Source: Kribbella capetownensis
GTDB lineage: Bacteria; Actinomycetota; Actinomycetes; Propionibacteriales; Kribbellaceae
Direction: 5' to 3'
Length of the DNA stretch: 64,000 bases
Assembly (NCBI RefSeq): GCF_004331485.1
Contig: NZ_SJKD01000010.1
Location: 124,001-188,000, forward strand
Shown here in pieces: positions 43,161 to 52,004 of the stretch. The notes beneath the pieces were generated by a model, which was not told the DNA's origin, ran no database searches, and was given only the letters and a program-made list of their open reading frames with translations. The stretch's first letter is position 1, and each line of letters opens with the position of its first letter. Made by a program: the position numbers and the translations under genes.

Positions 43161-43292
43161 GACGTTCAGCGTAGGCCGCGCGGCGACCGGACGGGATCAG
43201 TGATGGGGTAGGGGCTGCATCCACCGGATGGTGGCGCGAGATCCACCCGATGGTCGATGCCGGCCACTGATTGACGTCGCGATGATCAGCCG

Positions 43293-44174
43293 GTGGAGTA
43301 CGCCGCCGCTATTCCGAGCCCGTCTCAGGGTGTCTGGCATCTGGGCCCGTTGCCCCTTCGCGCCTACACGGCTGCGATCCTCCTGGGAATCGTGGTGGGT
43401 GTCTGGATCGGCAACCGCCGCTGGGTCGCGCGCGGCGGAGCGAGTGGCGCCGTACTCGAAGTCGTCACCTGGGCCGTGCCCTTCGGCATCGTCGGTGCGC
43501 GGGTATATCACGTGTTGACCGACTGGGGAAAGTACCTCGGACCAGGCGGCGACCCCGTTGGCGCGCTGCGGATCTGGGAAGGCGGCCTGAGCATCTGGGG
43601 CGCGATCGCGGCCGGCGTACTCGGGGCCCACCTCGCCGCGCGCCGCCGCGGCATCCCGTTCCCAGCGCTGGCCGACGCTCTCGCTCCCGGGATCGTCGTC
43701 GCGCAGGCGATAGGGCGTTGGGGCAACTACTTCAACCAGGAGTTGTTCGGCCGGCCGACCAACCTACCCTGGGGCCTGGAGATCGCCCCGGACCGGCGTC
43801 CTGCGGGCTACCAGGCGTTCAGCACATTCCACCCGGCCTTCTTGTACGAGTCGCTGTGGGCCGCGGGCGTTGCGCTCGTCGTGATCTGGGCCGATCGAAG
43901 GTTCCGGATGGGGCACGGCCGGGTGTTCGCGCTGTATGTCGCTCTGTACACCGCCGGGCGGACCTGGATCGAAACTCTCCGGATCGACACCGGCGGAGTC
44001 GTCGAAGGGCCCGCCCGTGAACTCCTGGGCCTCAGAGTCAACGGCTGGCTCTCGATCATCCTGTTTGTGGGTGCTGTGGCCTTTCTCGTCGTGTCGGTCC
44101 GGCTCCGACCCGGTCGCGAGGCACTGGAGCCGAGCGCCCGGGAACGACCGTCGACGTCAACGGAAGGAACTTGA
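43293..44174 (+). CDS. lgt: Prolipoprotein diacylglyceryl transferase
   Basis: A 293-residue membrane enzyme that moves diacylglycerol from phosphatidylglycerol to the cysteine of lipoprotein precursors. Visible family features are LGPLPLRAYTAAILLGIVVGVWIG, GARVYHVLTDW, RIWEGGLSIWGAIAAGVLG and the signature GRWGNYFNQELFGRPTNLPWGL, with about seven helices. The C-terminus ends in a short charged tail. GTG 43293 gives a normal N-terminus. The usual trp-operon neighbours of actinobacterial lgt are absent, so this may be a second copy. Confidence 0.92.
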   Translation: MEYAAAIPSPSQGVWHLGPLPLRAYTAAILLGIVVGVWIGNRRWVARGGASGAVLEVVTWAVPFGIVGARVYHVLTDWGKYLGPGGDPVGALRIWEGGLSIWGAIAAGVLGAHLAARRRGIPFPALADALAPGIVVAQAIGRWGNYFNQELFGRPTNLPWGLEIAPDRRPAGYQAFSTFHPAFLYESLWAAGVALVVIWADRRFRMGHGRVFALYVALYTAGRTWIETLRIDTGGVVEGPARELLGLRVNGWLSIILFVGAVAFLVVSVRLRPGREALEPSARERPSTSTEGT

Positions 44175-44233
44175 TGGCGGAGTGCCACCACTGTCCGTCG
44201 ACCTGCAGGCGCTGGATCGGCGGGTGCAGCAAC

Positions 44234-45076
44234 CTATGTGCTGGGGTAGTCGGTCGCGCCAAGGGGGGCGACGGCTTCGAGGTCGTCGAGTTGCCGGTGG
44301 AGCTTGGCGCGGATGTGGTCGTGGGCCATGGCCCCGAGCGGCAGTCGGAGCGGTGGATCGTCGCTGCTCCCCACGTCCACGATCGCCTTCGCCGCCCGGG
44401 CCGGATCGCCAGGTTGGTGGCCGTCCAGTTGTGCGAGCAGTTGGCGTACCTCTCCCACGCTCTCGGCGTACTCGGGCATCGGCTCGGCCGACGGCATCGA
44501 GCCCGCCTGGGCGAACGACGTACGGTGCGGTCCCGGTTCGACGATGGTGACGCCGATCCCGAGGTGCGCGACCTCGGCAGCGAGCGCCTCGGAGAAGCCC
44601 TCGACCGCGAACTTGCTCGCCGTGTAATAGGCGCCGCCCGGGAGTGCCTCGATGCCGTTCAACGACGACATCTGGAGGAACCGGCCCGACCGCCTGCTGC
44701 GGAAGTAGGGGAGCGCGGCGCGGGTGACGTTGAGCACGCCGTACAGGTTGACGTCCAGTTGACGCCGCAGTTCGTCGTCGGTGAGCTCCTCGATGGCGCC
44801 GACGTGTCCGTAGCCGGCGTTGTTGACCACCACATCGACCCCACCCGTGTCCTGCTCGGCTCGCTGCATGACGGTACGGGCGTCATCGGGGTCGGTGACG
44901 TCGAGTCGTACGGCGATCGCTCGGTCCGCGAGCTCGGCCAGTGACGCTGGATCGCGTGAGGTGGCGACTAGCTGGTCTCCGCGACTGAGCACTTCCTCGC
45001 AGATCGCACGGCCGAAGCCGCTCGATGCACCGGTCACGAACCAGACGCGAGTCTCGTTTGGCGCGGGCACTGGCAT
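44234..45076 (-). CDS. Short-chain dehydrogenase/reductase
   Basis: A 280-residue SDR enzyme. The cofactor motif is VWFVTGASSGFGRAICEEV, NNAG occurs in VDVVVNNAGYGHVGAIEEL, and the catalytic Ser-Tyr-Lys is in LQMSSLNGIEALPGGAYYTASKFAVEG. It reduces or oxidises a carbonyl or alcohol with NAD(P)H. GAGGAG stands before ATG 45076. It is followed upstream by a LysR gene on the same strand, a possible regulator. Confidence 0.9.
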   Translation of the reverse strand: MPVPAPNETRVWFVTGASSGFGRAICEEVLSRGDQLVATSRDPASLAELADRAIAVRLDVTDPDDARTVMQRAEQDTGGVDVVVNNAGYGHVGAIEELTDDELRRQLDVNLYGVLNVTRAALPYFRSRRSGRFLQMSSLNGIEALPGGAYYTASKFAVEGFSEALAAEVAHLGIGVTIVEPGPHRTSFAQAGSMPSAEPMPEYAESVGEVRQLLAQLDGHQPGDPARAAKAIVDVGSSDDPPLRLPLGAMAHDHIRAKLHRQLDDLEAVAPLGATDYPST

Positions 45077-45237
45077 GCTCCTCTTCGGGTTTGGTTCGAT
45101 CTTTTACCAGCCCCGTGCCCGGCAGCCGAGACTGCAAACGCCCACGCCCGGACCGTCTGGATTGCCTGTGGTCCTCTGCCGGGGTGACCTGGCGGCGATG
45201 GCCGGTGCGCACCAAGATCTGGCAAGGCGATGGTGCC

Positions 45238-46161
45238 TCAGCGGGACTTTCGAACGACCTCGCGGGCGATATCCGCGAAGTCACGGAGGACTGAGTTGGT
45301 GTTCTCGCGGCGCCATACCAGCGCGCTGCGAAGTGGCGGCAGGTCGGTGATCGAAATGTAGACGATGTCTGGATGTCCGAACATGTTGGCGAACGACGGC
45401 ACAGTAGGGTGCACGACTCGCCCGGTCGCGATCAGATACAAGAGCTCGCTGGTCATCCGGCCGCGGTCGCCGATCGACTGGTCGCTGAACCTCCGGCTGC
45501 GGATCGGGCGACCGCTCGGTGTCCGAGCCGGGATCCATACGTCGTGAAACTCCTTCGGCATGGTGTCGAAGCGCACGACCTGGTAGTCGGCCGCGTCCTC
45601 GATCGAGATCGCGGTGCGCGCCGCCAGCGGATGGTCGGTCGCGACGGCGAGTATCCGAGGCTCGCGGCTGAGGATCGGCCCGACGACGAGCCGAGATTGT
45701 CCGTGCGGTAACCAGCTTGCGATCGCGTCGAGCTCGCCGCGGTGCAACGGGCCGAACGGCTCGTCGATCGGGACCTCGACGGCCTCGACGTAGCGTGCCG
45801 GGAACCGGCGCTCGAAAGCCCGGACGATCTGCGGGATCTGCGACACCCCGGGATCGGAGAACAGACCCAGTCGCAGGGACTGTGTGTCGTTGTCCGAGCT
45901 CAGTCGCAGCAGGGTATCGGCGAGGTTCTGGTACGCGTCACCCGCCTCGCGTCGGAATCGCTCGCCGTACGCAGTCAGTTCGACGCGCCGACTGGTGCGG
46001 TGAACGAGTTGGTTGCCGGTCTTGCGCTCCAGATCGCGAAGGATCTGGCTGATCCGCGACGGGCTGAGCTGCAACCGCTCGCCGGCGCGGCCGAAGTGCA
46101 ACTCCTCGGCGAGCGCCAGGAATACGCGAATCTCACGCAGCTCCACCGTCGACCACGTCAT
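45238..46161 (-). CDS. LysR family transcriptional regulator
   Basis: A 307-residue regulator. The winged helix is VELREIRVFLALAEELHFGRAGERLQLSPSRISQILRDLERKTG, where SPSRISQ replaces the usual SQPALS recognition element; the ligand-binding fold follows. ATG 46161 overlaps the stop of a second, broken LysR paralogue by four bases. The SDR gene just downstream on the same strand is a plausible target. Confidence 0.9.
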   Translation of the reverse strand: MTWSTVELREIRVFLALAEELHFGRAGERLQLSPSRISQILRDLERKTGNQLVHRTSRRVELTAYGERFRREAGDAYQNLADTLLRLSSDNDTQSLRLGLFSDPGVSQIPQIVRAFERRFPARYVEAVEVPIDEPFGPLHRGELDAIASWLPHGQSRLVVGPILSREPRILAVATDHPLAARTAISIEDAADYQVVRFDTMPKEFHDVWIPARTPSGRPIRSRRFSDQSIGDRGRMTSELLYLIATGRVVHPTVPSFANMFGHPDIVYISITDLPPLRSALVWRRENTNSVLRDFADIAREVVRKSR

Positions 46162-46875
46162 GTGCGGCGCTTCGCATTCATCGATGGCTCACCGCGACCG
46201 GCCGCGACGCGTCGTGCGCGGGCGGCCTTGACGACCTCCGCCGCGATGCGGACGAACTCGCGTTCCTTGGCGTCGATGGAACGGCGCTTCCAGATGAGCG
46301 CACTTCGCCACGGTGGCAGGCCGATGATCGGCACCGCGGTGAGCTGGATCGAGGCCGCGAACAGCTGCACCGCGGACGGAATGGTTGGGTGGACAAGCTC
46401 GCCCCGGGCGATGCGCATGCCCAGCTGGCTGTAGTCCCGCTGAGTCATCTCGACCTGAACGCTCGGGATCGGCCGACCCTGCGGCGTCTTCGTGGGGATC
46501 CACACCTCGCGGAACCTCGAATGCGTCGATAACCGCCTTCAGGTGTGGTCCTGCGGCCGGAGCGGAAAAGAGGCCTACCCGAACCACCCCATCGATGCTT
46601 CGGCTCTCGGTCCGCGTCACCTCGACCGCCGTCGCGAACGCCGCGTACGGCCCGTTCACGCGCGATCTGAAGCGTTCACCCAGGGACGTCAAGCGAACCG
46701 AGCGGCTAGTGCGGTACACGAGTTGGCCGCCCAGCTTCCGCTCCACGTCATGGAGGACTTGGCTGATCCGCGACGGGCTGACGTGCAGCCGTTCAGCAGT
46801 CCGGCCGAAGTGCATTTCCTCGCACAGCGTGAGGAAGACGCGGACCTCCCGCAGCTCGACGGATGACCACATCAT
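46158..46875 (-). pseudogene. LysR paralogue broken by an internal deletion
   Basis: The N-terminal 120 residues (VELREVRVFLTLCEEMHFGRTAERLHVSPSRISQVLHDVERKLG to AVIDAFEV) and the C-terminal 110 residues (EVWIPTKTPQGRPIP onward to AAEVVKAARA) align with the intact LysR downstream, but they are in different frames and about 75 residues of the ligand domain are missing between them. The junction lies near 46515. The DNA-binding half could still be made as a truncated protein (frame ends at 46189). Confidence 0.85.
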
Positions 46876-46947
46876 GAAGGGATTCTACGCGTTTGGTAGA
46901 GATGTCGGATGAGCCGCTCCCGGCCGAACCACACGATCACCGACTGG

Positions 46948-47475
46948 TCAGGTACCGGTGTTGATCACCTCGGAGAGGGCACTGACGTGGAGCTGAGCGG
47001 TGCCGCCGCATCCGCCGGTTCGGCGGGTCAGGGAGCCGCGCATGTCGTAGACGCCGCCGGGGAACTCCATCACACCGTTGACCGAACCGGTGTATCGACA
47101 TGTTCCTCGTGACGTGGTGATGTTCACGTCGACGCCGTCGATGGTGTAGCCGCGATCTTCCAGGAGATCGAGTTTCCATGGCAAGGCGTTGAGAGTCGCG
47201 CTGGTGCCGTTGAAGCAATCGATGCGGACGTTGTCGATGCTGGCCTTGACGTGGCCGTTGCCGTCGTCGGATGTCACCTGTCCGCTGAACTCGTTCTGGC
47301 ATTCAGCCAGGACAGTGTTGTCCGAGTTGAGGAACTCCATGCCGGTGCTGGTGAACCCGTGGACCGATTCTGCGGCGGCGGATGCGGTCGCCTGGGGCGC
47401 GGTGACGAAGGCCAGCGCTGCTACCGCGGCCCCGACTACGCCTGCTTGCACCAGACTTGTTCTCCCGATGGTCAT
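46948..47475 (-). CDS. Secreted protein of unknown function
   Basis: A 175-residue exported protein with a signal peptide (LVQAGVVGAAVAALAFVTAP, cleavage after ASA). The mature part is beta-rich, has four or more cysteines and reads ECQNEFSGQVTSDDGNGHVKAS and DGVDVNITTSRGTCRYTGSV. I do not recognise the domain. GAGGAGA stands close to ATG 47475. It is monocistronic. Confidence 0.65.
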   Translation of the reverse strand: MTIGRTSLVQAGVVGAAVAALAFVTAPQATASAAAESVHGFTSTGMEFLNSDNTVLAECQNEFSGQVTSDDGNGHVKASIDNVRIDCFNGTSATLNALPWKLDLLEDRGYTIDGVDVNITTSRGTCRYTGSVNGVMEFPGGVYDMRGSLTRRTGGCGGTAQLHVSALSEVINTGT

Positions 47476-47783
47476 TGCTCTCCTCTGGTCTGCTCAGTGG
47501 CCGGGCGCCGGTAACGCAGACGCCGGTCTCTAGTACGCAGACCACCGGTCGATGGTTCAACAGATCCGATCGCGAGTGCCCGACCGCTCCGGGCGCCGTC
47601 GCCATCGGCCCGCGCTGCCGTGAGCGTTGCGACCATGACGTTGCTGGACCGGACCACCTGCTCGCCTACCACCAGCGCACCGGATCATTCGTTGCTATCA
47701 ACAACCAGTCGGCGACGGTGCCGGCGATCGTTGCTGTCGGCTACGACCCGTCAGGACGTCACGGCAGCGTGATCTCGGTTTCG
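47476..47783. other. Gene-free stretch between two minus-strand genes
   Basis: No frame here has a start, ribosome-binding site and protein-like composition. One plus-strand frame contains DHLLAYHQRTGSFVAINNQ, which is faintly like a beta-propeller repeat but has no start. I see no repeat, RNA gene or clear promoter apart from what must serve the secreted-protein gene. Confidence 0.4.
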
Positions 47784-48821
47784 TCACGCGAGCATGTGCT
47801 TTGCGAGCCAGTCGATCAGTGCCGTGGTCGCCTGGCCGACGTAGGGCTCGATGTCGTAGATCTGGATGTGGTTGCTGGTCTCGATCCACACGATCGTCTT
47901 GGGTTCGCCCGCACTTGCGTGGACCTGTTGTGCGTAGCGTGGCGAGATGACCGGGTCGACCGTCCCGTGAACCACGAGCAACGGCGTCGGCGTGACCAGG
48001 GGAGCGTAAGCGATGGCATCGTACTCGGCCATGTTCTGCATGGATTCCTGCGTGAGTAGATTGACCCAGCTCGGGGCGATCTGCTGCTGGCGATTGGTGT
48101 AGAAGTCGTACGGTTCGTCGGCGAGCAGCAGGGCGGATCCCGGCGGGGACGACGACGGGGCGCCTGCCTGGTAGGCGAGTGGTCGGCCGGCCTCGAAGTC
48201 GACCTGGCGTTGGGCGGCCAAGGTCCGCATCAGTTCGATCCAGCCGTCGTGGCCCATGTCGTCGCGCATCTGCTCCCTCGATCCGTACGCAGCACCGATG
48301 CATGCGATTGCTCGGTAGCGCCGGTCCAGCGCGCCGGCCTGCAGCATGAAACCGCCGCCGTAGCACACACCCACCCCCGCCACCCGCTCGGGATCTACGT
48401 CGTCGCGGGACAGCAGGTAGGTGGTGGCGTTGCGGATGTCGCGAACGTTGTCGGGAGGGTTCATCTGCTGGCGAACGGTGCCTTGACTCTCACCGAAGCC
48501 TCGACGGTCGAAGGTGAGCACCATGTATCCGGCGCGCGCCAGCCGGATCGCGTAGACCGGCACCGTGATCTCCTTCACCGAGGTAGCCGGGCCATCGAGA
48601 ACTACGCCAGGTGGGCGACCGTCGCGTTCACGTTGGGGTGTCGGAGGTAGATACAGGTGTCCGGCCAACCGGTGCCCATCGCTGGGGAATGACACCTCCA
48701 GCCGCGTGACGTCACCGAGGTCGTATACACCCGCTGACGGGGGAGGCACCGACGGGTCGTAGCGGTCCGAAACGTCAGCATTCGCATCGTCAACACGAGC
48801 CGGCAAGTCGTGGGTGGTCAT
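47784..48821 (-). CDS. Alpha/beta hydrolase (dienelactone hydrolase/acetyl-xylan-esterase-like)
   Basis: A 345-residue hydrolase. The fold starts ARLEVSF-like sequence SFPSDGHRLAGHLYLPP; the segment FDRRGFGES and the elbow GVGVCYGGGFMLQAG (Cys in place of the usual Ser at the elbow centre, as in dienelactone hydrolases) are visible, then PTPLLVVHGTVDPVISP for the acid and ETSNHIQIYD for the catalytic His. ATG 48821 is six bases after GGGAGG. The substrate is unknown. Confidence 0.85.
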   Translation of the reverse strand: MTTHDLPARVDDANADVSDRYDPSVPPPSAGVYDLGDVTRLEVSFPSDGHRLAGHLYLPPTPQRERDGRPPGVVLDGPATSVKEITVPVYAIRLARAGYMVLTFDRRGFGESQGTVRQQMNPPDNVRDIRNATTYLLSRDDVDPERVAGVGVCYGGGFMLQAGALDRRYRAIACIGAAYGSREQMRDDMGHDGWIELMRTLAAQRQVDFEAGRPLAYQAGAPSSSPPGSALLLADEPYDFYTNRQQQIAPSWVNLLTQESMQNMAEYDAIAYAPLVTPTPLLVVHGTVDPVISPRYAQQVHASAGEPKTIVWIETSNHIQIYDIEPYVGQATTALIDWLAKHMLA

Positions 48822-49066
48822 ACGGTCCTCCCAGGAGTCTGTAAGGCTGGGCGGGACAATTGTCTGCCTCATGAACGCCGGGGAACAATGACCGATCGGT
48901 CATCGCAGCGTGTAGGAATTCTGCACGTTCGTCGACGTTCGACGGCCCCGCAGCTGCTTTGGCACCAACATCATTCTTGGGTCCATGCCTGCGACGACAT
49001 GATCGCTTGGAGACGGCCTCTCGTCCTGCCTACTGGAGTGGCCGCGCCTTTGGCACAGTGGCAGTC

Positions 49067-49438
49067 GTGACCGTATCCCTGCACCACATCGTCATCGATG
49101 CGCGCGATCTGTCTGCTCAGGCCCGGTTCTGGGCCCAGGTGCTGAACTGGAAGATCCTGTCTGCTAGTGAGCGAGAGGTCGTCGTCGGCGCCGACGAGAC
49201 GGCATCGGTGGGAATCTGTTTCATGCCGGCGACCGACCAAAAGGTGGTGAAGAACCGTCTGCACCTCGACCTCACCCCCGGCCCCGACGGCCGCGACGCC
49301 GAGGTTGAGCGAATTCTCGCGCTGGGCGCGCGCCGGGTCGACATCGGGCAGAGCGGCACGGAATCCTGGACTGTGCTCGCTGACCCTGAGGGGAACGAGT
49401 TTTGCATTCTGCGTCCGAAGAAGACGCTCATCGCTTGA
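49067..49438 (+). CDS. VOC family (glyoxalase-like) protein
   Basis: A 123-residue protein of the glyoxalase/bleomycin-resistance superfamily: LHHIVIDARDLSAQARFWAQVLNWKI at the start and WTVLADPEGNEFCILRP at the end, with RLHLDL in between, the typical VOC half-folds with metal-binding His/Glu positions. GTG 49067 gives this start. Function can range from detoxification to drug binding. It is alone on its strand. Confidence 0.85.
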   Translation: MTVSLHHIVIDARDLSAQARFWAQVLNWKILSASEREVVVGADETASVGICFMPATDQKVVKNRLHLDLTPGPDGRDAEVERILALGARRVDIGQSGTESWTVLADPEGNEFCILRPKKTLIA

Positions 49439-49868
49439 GCACGGGACAGACCGCAGCGCGGCGTTGGCCGATCCCGCTTGCATCACAAGCGGCCGCGATC
49501 CGCGCGACTGTCGTGTTGGACCAGACACCTCTCCTGTTGTTGAAGAACTAGTGGCCAGGCCTCGAGGTGCTGTTTCGCGCGGCTTCGCCGGCGAAGCCGG
49601 CGTGGGTGAGTTGTACCCGCCTCCGACCGTCGCCGTTTGGTCTGAAGGTGACCGTGACAACCGTCTCGGGCGCCCTCGATCCCTCCCTCGCCGGTGACCC
49701 AGGCATCCACCGCGCTCTTGTCGTCCTGTCGAGCGCTCGGCTTCATGCCTGCGGATGTACCGATGTGCGAACTGCCCAGTTGGGCGTGTCCGGATTCGGT
49801 GGCGGCCGTCGACGTCTCCGTTGAGCGGTGCCCGGCGAGGGTAACCGCCGTCCAGTAAGGAGAAACTG
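49439..49868. other. 430-bp gene-free stretch with an 18-bp perfect palindrome
   Basis: No convincing gene lies between the VOC gene and the DUF998 gene. GGCTTCGCCGGCGAAGCC (49581-49598) is a perfect 18-bp palindrome, possibly a terminator of the VOC gene read in either direction or a short repeat. Frames on both strands in this stretch lack starts with ribosome-binding sites and family resemblance. Confidence 0.5.
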
Positions 49869-50540
49869 ATGTCACAAGGACATGCATTTGCCACACCAAC
49901 GAACCGATTGCTGGCCTGCGGTATCGTCGCTGGCCCACTATTCGTCCTGGTCGTCCTGATTCAGGCGGTAACACGCGCCGGGTTCGACCTCGGGTACCAC
50001 CCGCTAAGCCTGCTCAGTCTTGGCGACCTGGGATGGGTCCAGGTCGCCAACTTCGTGGTGACCGGTGCATTGTTTGTTGCGTGCGCGACTGGGATCCGGC
50101 GAGTCGTGCCCACGGGCCGCGGCGCTACATGGGGGCCTCGGCTGGTCGGCGCGCTCGGAGTCGGCCTGATCATCTCCGGGGTATTTGTGACTGATGCGGG
50201 TGGTGGCTTCCCCCCGGGTGCGCCGGCCGGCGCACCCGCAATGAGCTGGCACGGAGCGCTGCACGAAGCCGGATTCATACTGGCAGTTCCCGGAATGATC
50301 GCCGGATGCTTGGTTTTCGCGCGTCGGTTCGCTGACCTCCGGTGGCGGCGATGGGTTGTCGGCAGCGTGGCCGTGCCGGCGGCGGCACTCGTGCTGGTCG
50401 CCTGGCCCGACCTCGATGGCCTCAGCCTCCGGCTGCTCGTCGCGACGGCCATCCTGTTCGGGTACGTCGCGGCGGTCGCGACCCGGGCGATGCGCGGCCT
50501 GCCTGAGTCGGTGATCACTTTGACGCCACAGCGAGGCTAG
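49869..50540 (+). CDS. DUF998 membrane protein
   Basis: A 223-residue membrane protein with about six helices. The DUF998 pattern is clear: CGIVAGPLFVLVVLIQAVTRAGFDLGYHPLSLLSLG near the start, GWVQVANFVVTGALFVACATGI and LVGALGVGLIISGVFVTDAGGGFPPGA, WHGALHEAGFILAVPGM. Members are often encoded with regulators or hydrolases; function is unknown. AAGGAG stands before ATG 49869. Confidence 0.9.
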   Translation: MSQGHAFATPTNRLLACGIVAGPLFVLVVLIQAVTRAGFDLGYHPLSLLSLGDLGWVQVANFVVTGALFVACATGIRRVVPTGRGATWGPRLVGALGVGLIISGVFVTDAGGGFPPGAPAGAPAMSWHGALHEAGFILAVPGMIAGCLVFARRFADLRWRRWVVGSVAVPAAALVLVAWPDLDGLSLRLLVATAILFGYVAAVATRAMRGLPESVITLTPQRG

Positions 50541-50690
50541 GACATTCATATCAACGCGGACGGCCATCCATGCTGTGATGGGCGTGCCCGCTACGTGTAC
50601 TGCGGTGGGCGATCAGACGCCGACGTGATCCCAGGGGGACTGGCTCATGGGTTTGCGGCGTAGTGGGATCGCCGAGATCAGGGGCGGGTG

Positions 50691-51971
50691 TCATGGGCCG
50701 GTTCCGATCGGGCTACTTGGATGATCGGAGCTGGGGCGGGTCAAGGCCAGGAGTCCGATCATGGAGGTGGCGGCGCCGGCGGTGATGAGGGTGGCCATGG
50801 GTACGGCGGTGTGTTCGCCGCCGAGTCCGGCGATGGGGGCGACGGTCCCGGCGGCGACCCATTGAACGAAGCCCTGCACGGCTGATCCGGTGCCGGGGTG
50901 TTTGGGTACGGCGGCGGATGCGAGGGCGCCACCGTTGGGGATTGTGAGGCCTTGTGCGGTCATCAGGACGAAGAAGCAGACGATGGCGAGGAGCAGTGGT
51001 GTGCCGAGCCACAGGGCGCCGGCGAGCATGGCCACGCCTGCGGCCAACGCGGCGAGCTGCCCGGTCAGGATGAGCTTGCGGGTGGAGACATGCCCAGCGA
51101 GTCGGGCCGAGACGAGCGCGGCCGCCGTCATCCCGGTGGCGTTGACCGCGAAGTCGATTGAGTACGCGAACGGTGAGAGCCCGTTCATTGTTTGCAGGAC
51201 GAACGCTGACGTGGCCACGTAGGCGAACAGCGCACCCATCGCAGCTCCGGCGACCACTAGGTAGCCGACGTACGCGCGGTTGGCCAGGACTGTACGTCCA
51301 GCGGCGACGAAGTTGCGCAGGCCGCCGGTATGGCGGCGTTCGCTCGGGAGCGATTCGGGGACGGCGACGAGAACCGCGAGGGTCATCGCAAAGCCGAGCA
51401 CCGCGACGAGCCAGAAAGAGAAGCGCCAGTGGGACAGTTGCAGGATGAGCCCGCCGAGGAGTGGACCGACGATGGGGGCCAGACCGCCGACACCGGCGAT
51501 GATGTTCAGCACCCGGACCAGCTGAGCGCCCCGAGCCAAGTCGACGATGATCGCGCGGCCGATCACCATCGCCCAGCCTCCGGCGAAGCCCTGGACGAAC
51601 CTGGCGGTGGTCATCACTGCGATGGTCGGTGCGAGTGCGCACACGATCGCCGCCGCGGTCGTGACCAGGAGCGCCGCGAGCAGTGGGAATCGCCGGCCGC
51701 GTTGATCCGAGACCGGGCCACCGATCAACTGACCGAGCGCCATGCCGACGAAGAACGTCGTCAGTGTCAGCTGGACCTGCGTTGCGGTGGTCGAGAGTTC
51801 ACCGGCGACCTGGGGAAAGGCTGGGACGTACATGTCGGTGGCCAGTGGCGCGATCGCCGTCAGGAACACCACCGTCGCGACCAGCCCAGCGGTCAGCCGG
51901 GCCTGCTGACGAGCCTTCGGCAGCGGTGGCGTCGCCGTCGCGACGTCCGGGTGCAGCGGAGCGGGTTGCAT
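50691..51971 (-). CDS. MFS multidrug transporter (Bcr/CflA type)
   Basis: A 426-residue transporter with twelve predicted helices. The motif A-like loop is GQLIGGPVSDQRGRRFPLL and Bcr/CflA members share TDMYVPAFPQVAGELSTTATQVQLTLTTFFVGMALGQ. It would export drugs by proton antiport. ATG 51971 was chosen; a TTG three bases upstream is less likely. It lies 33 bases after the alcohol dehydrogenase stop on the same strand, so the two may be co-transcribed. Confidence 0.88.
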   Translation of the reverse strand: MQPAPLHPDVATATPPLPKARQQARLTAGLVATVVFLTAIAPLATDMYVPAFPQVAGELSTTATQVQLTLTTFFVGMALGQLIGGPVSDQRGRRFPLLAALLVTTAAAIVCALAPTIAVMTTARFVQGFAGGWAMVIGRAIIVDLARGAQLVRVLNIIAGVGGLAPIVGPLLGGLILQLSHWRFSFWLVAVLGFAMTLAVLVAVPESLPSERRHTGGLRNFVAAGRTVLANRAYVGYLVVAGAAMGALFAYVATSAFVLQTMNGLSPFAYSIDFAVNATGMTAAALVSARLAGHVSTRKLILTGQLAALAAGVAMLAGALWLGTPLLLAIVCFFVLMTAQGLTIPNGGALASAAVPKHPGTGSAVQGFVQWVAAGTVAPIAGLGGEHTAVPMATLITAGAATSMIGLLALTRPSSDHPSSPIGTGP

Positions 51972-52004
51972 CAATCCTCTTCAGATAACGGAAATTCGAC
52001 CGGA

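Noticed and set aside
47690..47780. Plus-strand frame resembling a beta-propeller repeat (DHLLAYHQRTGSFVAI)
   Set aside because: Only one faint repeat, no start codon with ribosome-binding site, no continuation; too weak to call a gene.
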